This document shows positions 43,757 to 49,576 of a DNA stretch of 49,576 nt, one piece after another. The stretch covers positions 1 to 49,576 of the forward strand of contig JAKVCB010000013.1 of NCBI GenBank assembly GCA_022448345.1, read 5' to 3'. The position numbers were made by a program, and so were the translations under genes. Under the pieces are notes generated by a model. The model was not told the origin of the DNA and ran no database searches. It was given only the letters and a program-made list of their open reading frames with translations. This stretch comes from Pirellulales bacterium (GTDB lineage: Bacteria > Planctomycetota > Planctomycetia > Pirellulales > Lacipirellulaceae). The first letter of the stretch is position 1. Every line of letters begins with the position of its first letter.

Positions 43757-44998
43757 CTAACCGATGGCCCACTCCACAACGCAGCGGGCAAGCAGATTTG
43801 CTCCAATTGCCAGACACCGCTCGTCCACATCAAACAATGGCGTATGCAACCCCGGGGCAACCGAGGGATCTACTGCACACCCAAGCCGAAACATAACACC
43901 CGGAACATGGTCAAGATAAACGGCAAAATCCTCACTTCCCATGCTTGCGCGGGGCATCACCTGAAGTTGGTCGGGACCCAACATTTCGTCTGCGGCACGA
44001 CCTACCAGTGAATTTAGATGCGAATCATTGTAGACAGAGGGAATACTTGCCTCGAAGCGAACTTCGATTTTTGTCCCGGTGATCTCTTCGACTCCCTTGG
44101 ACAAAGCACAAATCTGATCAATCGCCTGCTCCCGCACCGAATGGTCCAAGGTTCGCAATGTGCCGGCAAGTTCCACGGTTTCAGGAATGACATTTGGATT
44201 TTCGCCCCCTCGGATTTGCCCGATCGAAACGACGACCGCATCCTGACTATCGGTGGCGCGGGGGACAAACTGATAAAGCGTGCTGATCAACTGGGCCGCT
44301 GCACCAATCGGATCTTTTGAAAGATGCGGCCGGGCCCCATGACCACCTCTCCCATGAATGACCAGTCGCATGTCATCGCAACTGGCAGTAAAGATACCTG
44401 GCCGCACCCCAATCGTGCCGGTCGCACGGGTAGGATCAACGTGCAACGCAAGAATGGCTTCGACCTCTTCAAGGGCCCCCGCAGCAGTCATCTCGTGGGC
44501 TCCGCAGCACGTCTCCTCGGCAGGCTGGAAAATACCTCGCCACTGAACGGGAACTGGCAAGTCACCCTTTTGGGCCAATTCGTCGAGCGCCACAACCGCT
44601 CCAAAGAGAATCGCCGAGTGCGCGTCGTGCCCGCATGCGTGCATAACCCCTGCAACCTGGCTGTGATAGGCAACCTGCTTTTCGTCGGCGATTCGCAGCG
44701 CATCACAATCCGCACGCAGCGCAAGCCGGCGACTCTGCGGTACCTCTCCATCGTCACGACTATCGACAATTACGCCACGGCCTTCCGGGCCCATCCGTAC
44801 CGGCAATTCCATTTCGCTGAACTGCTGGTAGAGGTGCAAACTCGTTGCGAGTTCTTCGTGGCTTGGCTCAGGATGGGCATGAAGGTGGCGCCGCAACGCG
44901 ACAATACGGTCGAAATTCGCTTTGATCGTCGCATCGATTCGATCATGCCAATCAACAGAGGAAGGCTGACCTGATTTCACTCGAGGTACTTTCTTCAC
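43757..44998 (-). CDS. M20-family amidohydrolase
   Basis: A 413-residue dinuclear-metal peptidase of the IAA-amino-acid hydrolase/N-acyl-amino-acid amidohydrolase class. Metal ligands sit in HACGHDAHSA, FQPAEETCCGA (with catalytic Glu) and SMGSEDFAVYL; the dimerisation domain begins near HGRGGHGARPHL. A GTG at 44998 preceded by GGGAG is preferred over a TTG at 45037, which would overlap mqnD. It would release amino acids from N-acyl or aryl conjugates. It lies 19 bases after mqnD, in an apparent operon. Confidence 0.92.
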   Translation of the reverse strand: MKKVPRVKSGQPSSVDWHDRIDATIKANFDRIVALRRHLHAHPEPSHEELATSLHLYQQFSEMELPVRMGPEGRGVIVDSRDDGEVPQSRRLALRADCDALRIADEKQVAYHSQVAGVMHACGHDAHSAILFGAVVALDELAQKGDLPVPVQWRGIFQPAEETCCGAHEMTAAGALEEVEAILALHVDPTRATGTIGVRPGIFTASCDDMRLVIHGRGGHGARPHLSKDPIGAAAQLISTLYQFVPRATDSQDAVVVSIGQIRGGENPNVIPETVELAGTLRTLDHSVREQAIDQICALSKGVEEITGTKIEVRFEASIPSVYNDSHLNSLVGRAADEMLGPDQLQVMPRASMGSEDFAVYLDHVPGVMFRLGCAVDPSVAPGLHTPLFDVDERCLAIGANLLARCVVEWAIG

Positions 44999-45017
44999 AA
45001 CGGACCGCTCCCAACAC

Positions 45018-45908
45018 TCAACCTTCTTGCAAGTCAAGGTCTACAAATTCAGGTTCGACCAGTGTGGGAATGACTCCTGCCTGGTGGCCACGTGCCAGAA
45101 ATTGAGCCACCGATTCCCTGCCCCGGGGCCCAAAGTCCAGGGTCCAGTCGTTGACATACATGCCCACAAACCGGTCCGCGCGATCTTGATCTAAATCCCG
45201 TCCGTACTGCTGGGCATAATCGAGTGCCTCGGTTCGGTGCGCCAAACCATAGTCAATACTCGCATACAACAACCGCTGCACCTCAGCAATCGTTTCCTCT
45301 CCCAGATCCTTGCGAATCGCGTTAGCCCCAAGCGGTAATGGAAGTCCTGTTTCCTCCTGCCACCACTTGCCAAGATCGACAATCAATTTCAGATCGTGAT
45401 CTCCATAGGTGAGTTGTCCTTCGTGGATGATTAAACCTGCGTCAACCGGCTGCCCCTTGTAGTTGCCAGCAACCACAGCAGGAATGATTTCGTCAAAGGG
45501 AACAACGACATACTTGAATTCGGAATTCAGACAAAGGCGAAGGGCCAAAAACGCGCTCGTCAATTCGCCTGGAACGGCAATCGCTCGCTCGGCCATTTTT
45601 CCTAACGAGACCTCTTCGCGGGCAATCACCATGGGGCCGTACCCATCGCCCATACTTGCCCCGCAAGAGCAAAGTAAGTACTTGTCATGCAAGTGGGCAT
45701 AGGCATGAAGGCTGACTGCTGTCAGTTCGAGGTCGGCTGAAAATGCCCGCTGGTTGAGCGTCTCGATATCCACCAACTCGTGGGTGAACTCGTAGGGGCC
45801 GGTCTCGATTTTGTCATTGGCCAGGGCATGAAACATGAATGCATCGTCAGGGTCGGGGCTGTGTCCGACGCGGATGAGCTGTTTTGTGACGGATGGATTC
45901 GACGGCAC
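45018..45908 (-). CDS. mqnD: MqnD, 1,4-dihydroxy-6-naphthoate synthase
   Basis: A 296-residue periplasmic-binding-like enzyme of the futalosine menaquinone pathway. The VGHSPDPDDAFMFHAL start and the DIETLNQRAFSADLELTAVSLHAYAHL and SCGASMGDGYGPMVIA segments match MqnD more than MqnA. The frame extends to ATG 46007, but GTG 45908 has AAAGGA seven bases upstream and gives the family's usual length. It would make 1,4-dihydroxy-6-naphthoate, so the organism probably makes menaquinone by this route; other mqn genes are not in the window. It leads the operon with the M20 and YbdK-like genes. Confidence 0.9.
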   Translation of the reverse strand: MPSNPSVTKQLIRVGHSPDPDDAFMFHALANDKIETGPYEFTHELVDIETLNQRAFSADLELTAVSLHAYAHLHDKYLLCSCGASMGDGYGPMVIAREEVSLGKMAERAIAVPGELTSAFLALRLCLNSEFKYVVVPFDEIIPAVVAGNYKGQPVDAGLIIHEGQLTYGDHDLKLIVDLGKWWQEETGLPLPLGANAIRKDLGEETIAEVQRLLYASIDYGLAHRTEALDYAQQYGRDLDQDRADRFVGMYVNDWTLDFGPRGRESVAQFLARGHQAGVIPTLVEPEFVDLDLQEG

Positions 45909-46138
45909 GTGCAAGTCCTTTATGCTGGGAGGAACTGGTGATTCTGCGAGAAATAGTCTGTGATATCCTCTGACCGCATCATAGGCCGACGTCGTAATCA
46001 TCGTCAATCGATTCGTGCGATGTCGCTCGCAACCACAAACCGTATGGCTGGCTACCAGAATCGCCGATTTGCCTTACCCGACTGGCAAATATCCGCTGAG
46101 AACCTTACTTCAAGCGGTTGAAATCAGGCCGGCTCGAC

Positions 46139-46166
46139 TTGCAGCGACGGCCGAAACACCTAGAAT
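46139..46166 (+). promoter_or_regulatory. Promoter of tRNA-Ser
   Basis: TTGCAG (46139-46144), 16 bases and TAGAAT (46161-46166). The expected start is about 40 bases before the mature tRNA. The -10 hexamer is the same TAGAAT seen before rpmG. Confidence 0.5.
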
Positions 46167-46215
46167 GGTCACACTTGGTGAGCTACCCGCCTACCCAGGA
46201 GAGCCCATCCAACCG

Positions 46216-46304
46216 GGAGAGGTGGCTGAGTGGTCGAAAGCACCGGTTTGCTAAATCGGCGTACGGGTCATACTGTACCGCAGGTTCGAATCCTGTCCTC
46301 TCCG
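46216..46304 (+). tRNA. tRNA-Ser (anticodon GCU)
   Basis: An 89-base class II tRNA. The acceptor stem is GGAGAGG (46216-46222) with CCTCTCC (46297-46303) and discriminator G. The anticodon arm is CCGGT-TTGCTAA-ATCGG (46243-46259) with GCT at 46250-46252, reading AGC/AGU serine codons. A long variable arm (about 46261-46279) and the GGTTCGAATCC T-arm confirm the class. CCA is not encoded. A terminator-type hairpin follows immediately. Confidence 0.97.
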
Positions 46305-46677
46305 CTCTTGCTGATGGGCTCTTCGCAACGTTTTGTAGAACAATGTGTTGCGAAGAGCCGTTTTCAGTTGCTGGCCGTAGGCATGCTGATGGCATGCCGC
46401 AGACGGCGGCGTGTGTAACTCATGTTCACTTTTGCCTGAACAACCGCCGCCGATTCAATATGAGCCGTCCCACTTGCTGCAGGATCCGGAGTTGTTAGAG
46501 CGGTCGAACGGATTAAACCCCATGGTACGTGCAGCTTTTGCTGAACAACTTTCGGGCCACCTCAAGCAGCAGCACGCATTTTACGTCGTGCCGGCTGTAC
46601 AACGCCTGTGCCAGTCCCCCAGATGGTACCTGCACTTTCATGTGGAAAGACGACGCAAACACAAAAGATAAACCGTC
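46305..46677 (+). other. Region between the tRNA and the DUF4838 gene
   Basis: About 370 bases. Apart from the terminator it holds only one sizeable rightward frame, 46411-46671 (GTG start, 86 residues, Gln/His-rich, ending HVERRRKHKR). It stops seven bases before the next ATG, but lacks a recognised family, so coding is uncertain. The DUF4838 promoter is expected here. Confidence 0.4.
46317..46359 (+). terminator. Rho-independent terminator of tRNA-Ser
   Basis: A perfect 13-bp stem GGCTCTTCGCAAC (46317-46329) and GTTGCGAAGAGCC (46347-46359) encloses a 17-base loop and is followed by GTTTTC. It starts 12 bases after the tRNA. Confidence 0.75.
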
Positions 46678-49050
46678 ATGAAAATCCACACGATCCTGCT
46701 GAGCCTCCTTGGGTTGAGTACCTTGCCCTGCCTGGGGGCTACCGATCGACCGAGTCAACTCCCCAAGCGGTACCGTGATTTCGCCATCTACACGACGAGC
46801 AAACCGGATCCGACGAATCCAGCACTAATCGAGATGTCGGTACAGTTGGTCAACCGTGGTCAACGTATCCTGCGTACCCGGGTGGAACTCAGCCCCCAGC
46901 AAAAACTGGGGTTCAAGGGCGGCAGTACCGACGTCGACCTGGCAGCCGGCCAGATGAAGACCTGGCAGCTGACATTCCATCCCCCTGACGATCTGGTGAA
47001 GGAAGTGATCGAGGGTGCCATCTTCTTCAACTCGACCAGAGCTCGAGACTTGGTTATTGCCGTACGGGGTCCCGACCCCAAGGGCTGGAAACCCGATCGA
47101 GAGCCCGAAGTCGACGACCCCTCGGAAACACTGGTCATTACAGACCGGGCTCAGGTCGTCGCGACTTACGCGCCGCGTGTCCGTATCGACTGGTGGCAGC
47201 GTCACCCGAGTTCCACGGTCACGGCCGACCAGCGTGTTGGGCCGACCGTTACCCTTGCCGCCCAGGGCCGCACCGATTATGCGATCCTGGTGGACGTGCC
47301 CGAAGCTGAAGAAAGGGAGAATGCTAACTTTCAGGGGGCCGTGGCGGACCTGGTACGGTGCATCCGGATCATCTCCGGCGGGGCAGAACTGCCCGTCGTC
47401 GTGTCACCGGAACAAAATCAACGCGCCATCCGGTTACGTTTCAACGACCAGTCGCAGTGGTCGCACCCGGACGCCTACCATCTCTACACGACTTCTGGCA
47501 GCGATGTGATCATTGAATCCGGCCACGTCGATGGACTGCGCAACGGGATCTACGGACTGCTTACGGATCATCTGGACTGCCACTGGTTTGTACCCGGGAT
47601 GCTTGGTGAAGAAATCCCCCAACCCAATAACCAGGCCGCCGTGATCGGACAGATCGATCAACGGCGCAGTCCCGCCTTTTACTCCGCAGCGCATACTAAC
47701 TGGGGTGGTGGCAACTGGAACATCCGCAACCGGAACGTCGCTCGCCGCGGCCGCATTATGTATGGTCACGCGTTTGCCACGTTATTAAAGGGCACGCCCG
47801 AACTTTACGAGCAACATCCCGAGTGGTGGGCTCGCGACCGCGCAGGAACCATTCGACATTTCGATCAGGCAGGAGGCTGGAGCTTTACAAATTTTTGCAC
47901 GACCAATCCCGAAGTCCTGGAGTTGGTCGCCCAGAAAATTAACGATCAACTCCGTAGCCCTAACGCCATTCTGGCCTCCATCGACCCAAACGATCTGGCA
48001 CCGTTTTGTTTGTGTGAATCCTGTCGGGCCGTGGACGCATCTTACGGTGCCGACAATCCTGACGGCCGCTTCTCCACGGACCGGATGCTCCATTTTGCCA
48101 ACGAGATCCATCGACGACTCGACCCGGAACATCAGGACAAACAGTTGGGCTTTCTCGTTTATGGGTATCAGATTGAACTGCCGAAAACAGCCCAACCGGG
48201 CCCCGGTGTCACCGGCACCATCTGCTACATGGACTGGGACTACGACCACACCCGACCCATGAACGACCCGACTTCTCCATCCAACCGAAAATTTCTGCGA
48301 CTCATCAAAGGTTGGGGGAAATTGCTACCCATGATGGGCTATTATGATTACCCCACCGACTACGTTCACTTTGCCCCCTATGGCCAGGTGGCGAAGCTGC
48401 GCGAAGACATTCCATTAGTGCATGACCTGGGAGTCACGTGCATGGTCATTGAGGGCCAGCCGATCCTGGCAACCAACGCGCTGAACCTCTACATTTGCAG
48501 CCGCTTGCAGTACGACGTGAACGAAGATGTCGACGTTCTCGTGGAGGAGTTTATTCACAAGTTCCATGGGCCGGCGGCCGAGCCCATGCGCAAATACTGG
48601 TTGGCCGCTGAATATTATACGGCAACCTTGCGCCCCGGCCCCAGGGCGCAAGATCGTATGACACGCATTCCGGCAATGTGGGAAGAACTTGACGATTGCT
48701 TGAAGGAAGCAGAAACACTGGTTGCCAACCTGCCTGAAAACCAGAAACGATTTCGAGACCGGATCGCCTTCCAACGTGACGGGTTTGAACTGGCACGGCA
48801 AAAATGCGCGATTCGCGACCTGGTCTACACGCGTCAAAAGGCAGTCAAACCGGGCGCACTCACAGCAGAGAACCGTCAACGTGCCGAGAACTACCAGAAG
48901 TGGATCACCACCACCCGTAAGCGACATGCTGCCGACGAGGAATACTGGTCGTCGCTACTGCCCGCTTATTACTACTCCGGACTTAGTAACTTTGTCGGCA
49001 GAGTGTTGAAAGAGTTCGACGCGGCGGGCGTGCCCGGCGCGAGTAATTAA
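46678..49050 (+). CDS. Secreted DUF4838 protein with GH67-N-like domain
   Basis: A 790-residue protein with a Sec signal peptide (MKIHTILLSLLGLSTLPCLGA). Next comes a beta-sandwich domain of about 150 residues, then an alpha-glucuronidase-N-terminal-like domain (RNGIYGLLTDHLDCHWFVPG LGEEIP-type segment). The C-terminal DUF4838 domain begins near MYGHAFATLL and includes FCLCESCRAVD, whose cysteines may form disulfides. This domain set is common in planctomycetes that degrade plant or algal glycans; it is catalytically undefined, with an alpha-glucuronidase-like TIM barrel as the closest known fold. Family assignment is firm, substrate is not. Confidence 0.88.
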   Translation: MKIHTILLSLLGLSTLPCLGATDRPSQLPKRYRDFAIYTTSKPDPTNPALIEMSVQLVNRGQRILRTRVELSPQQKLGFKGGSTDVDLAAGQMKTWQLTFHPPDDLVKEVIEGAIFFNSTRARDLVIAVRGPDPKGWKPDREPEVDDPSETLVITDRAQVVATYAPRVRIDWWQRHPSSTVTADQRVGPTVTLAAQGRTDYAILVDVPEAEERENANFQGAVADLVRCIRIISGGAELPVVVSPEQNQRAIRLRFNDQSQWSHPDAYHLYTTSGSDVIIESGHVDGLRNGIYGLLTDHLDCHWFVPGMLGEEIPQPNNQAAVIGQIDQRRSPAFYSAAHTNWGGGNWNIRNRNVARRGRIMYGHAFATLLKGTPELYEQHPEWWARDRAGTIRHFDQAGGWSFTNFCTTNPEVLELVAQKINDQLRSPNAILASIDPNDLAPFCLCESCRAVDASYGADNPDGRFSTDRMLHFANEIHRRLDPEHQDKQLGFLVYGYQIELPKTAQPGPGVTGTICYMDWDYDHTRPMNDPTSPSNRKFLRLIKGWGKLLPMMGYYDYPTDYVHFAPYGQVAKLREDIPLVHDLGVTCMVIEGQPILATNALNLYICSRLQYDVNEDVDVLVEEFIHKFHGPAAEPMRKYWLAAEYYTATLRPGPRAQDRMTRIPAMWEELDDCLKEAETLVANLPENQKRFRDRIAFQRDGFELARQKCAIRDLVYTRQKAVKPGALTAENRQRAENYQKWITTTRKRHAADEEYWSSLLPAYYYSGLSNFVGRVLKEFDAAGVPGASN

Positions 49051-49236
49051 ATCGGTTTCAAGGTACTGGTGCTCCTGAGCCATAACGATGAACAGGGATG
49101 CCGTCTTCTGCCTGAGGTGGGACGTCGCTGAAGGGGTTATGTCGCTTCTTCTAAAAGCTGTTGTCGGCTGTGGTTGTGTTGGTCCTGGCTCGATGCTCCA
49201 GAATAAAATGCTGGAACATCTGGTAGTCTCCGGGTA

Positions 49237-49248
49237 AACTGTACAGTT
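49237..49248. promoter_or_regulatory. 12-bp perfect palindrome upstream of the last gene
   Basis: AACTGTACAGTT is a perfect inverted repeat overlapping a TTGACC (49247-49252) that could be a -35, although no good -10 follows at the right distance. It shares TGTACAGT with the imuA promoter region (16799-16806). It could be an operator; the link is tentative. Confidence 0.35.
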
Positions 49249-49299
49249 GACCTGTTTGGTTTTGTTTTTCCCCTGATCGCTACCGTTGATACGTTTCTG

Positions 49300-49576
49300 A
49301 TGCGAAAGATCGGCCCTCTACTAATTTGCTGGGTGGCGGTTGCAGTGTTACCACAAGTGGCGCTCAGTCAGACGGGGCCAGGCTGGGATTTTGTACGGAG
49401 TGTGCCCTTTACGCTGATGGGCAGGGTTCGCGGGCATCCGGAAACGTTCGATGCAGATCTTTACGCGGCCGCAAACTATACGGCGCTGCTCAACGGGGAA
49501 GCCAGGGTTGAAATCCTGGACGAAATTCAGGCGCGCGGTTTGCCATGGCACCATCATGTGCAGGCCAGTCAGTCGG
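49300..49576 (+). CDS. Secreted protein, N-terminal fragment (3' end outside window)
   Basis: ATG 49300 opens a frame running off the end of the window (92 codons visible). The start has a Sec signal peptide (RKIGPLLICWVAVAVLPQVA with a likely cleavage near ALSQTG). The visible mature region continues GPGWDFVRSVPFTLMGRVRGHP. Nothing in it identifies a family. It follows the DUF4838 gene by about 250 bases in the same direction and may also be exported. Confidence 0.6.
   Translation, partial: MRKIGPLLICWVAVAVLPQVALSQTGPGWDFVRSVPFTLMGRVRGHPETFDADLYAAANYTALLNGEARVEILDEIQARGLPWHHHVQASQS

Noticed and set aside
46411-46671. 86-codon frame before the DUF4838 gene
   Set aside because: GTG start, no recognised motif and no ribosome-binding site. 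Kept only as a note in the region entry.
1-49576. CRISPR array, transposon or phage genes
   Set aside because: No regularly spaced repeats, transposase motifs, terminal inverted repeats or integrase frames seen.

Overview
The window reads as a chromosomal segment of a planctomycete, most likely of the Pirellula/Rhodopirellula group. This rests on family content: a glycine-rich DUF1598 protein, two serine/threonine kinases, a very large von Willebrand A (VWA) membrane protein next to a MoxR ATPase, secreted DUF4838-type proteins, and a bL33 of the planctomycete type. It also rests on loose gene spacing with few Shine-Dalgarno sites. The genus is inference only. No insertion sequence, prophage or CRISPR array is visible, so this looks like core genome with a few decayed or lineage-specific pieces.

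Layout. 1-5.7 kb: end of a DUF1598 gene, facing a two-gene unit of a large secreted protein and glycerate 2-kinase. 5.9-8 kb: a small conserved protein and a kinase with a degenerate receiver domain. 8-9.7 kb: RpiB and a fusion of threonylcarbamoyl-AMP synthase with a low-molecular-weight phosphatase, matching the Bacillus ywlC-ywlE-ywlF neighbourhood. 10-15.7 kb: an NHL-repeat protein, a VWA/glutamine-amidotransferase-like membrane protein, a MoxR ATPase and ArsC. 16-21 kb: an SRAP-domain protein, the ImuA-ImuB mutagenesis pair behind a strong promoter, and an Old Yellow Enzyme relative. 21-24.8 kb: a decayed Gfo/Idh oxidoreductase, a PfkB sugar kinase overlapping a HAD phosphatase, and an FAH-family enzyme. 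25-31.5 kb: a His-rich lipoprotein, UvrA, a small beta-sandwich protein, a ThiF/MoeB-like E1 and a second kinase. 31.6-35.8 kb: glycolate oxidase GlcD-GlcE-GlcF. 36-37.7 kb: a primary-type sigma factor. 38-42.4 kb: an AtuA-family protein, enoyl-CoA hydratase, bL33 and RecJ. 42.5-46 kb: a YbdK-type ligase, an M20 amidohydrolase and MqnD of the futalosine menaquinone pathway. 46.2 kb: tRNA-Ser(GCU) with promoter and terminator. 46.7 kb to the end: a DUF4838 protein and the start of another secreted protein.

Themes. DNA damage tolerance and repair are well represented (SRAP, ImuA, ImuB, UvrA, RecJ). GlcDEF and glycerate 2-kinase could act in one glycolate-glyoxylate-glycerate route, although they are about 30 kb apart. 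Three promoters share a recognisable -10 hexamer, TAGAAT, or a close variant of it.

I found no clear-cut new defence or mobile system. The most interesting points are the predicted protein-arginine phosphatase fused to Sua5, the imuAB promoter with an embedded palindrome, the in-frame repeat inside ImuA, the VWA-MoxR pair without DUF58, and several degenerate domains.
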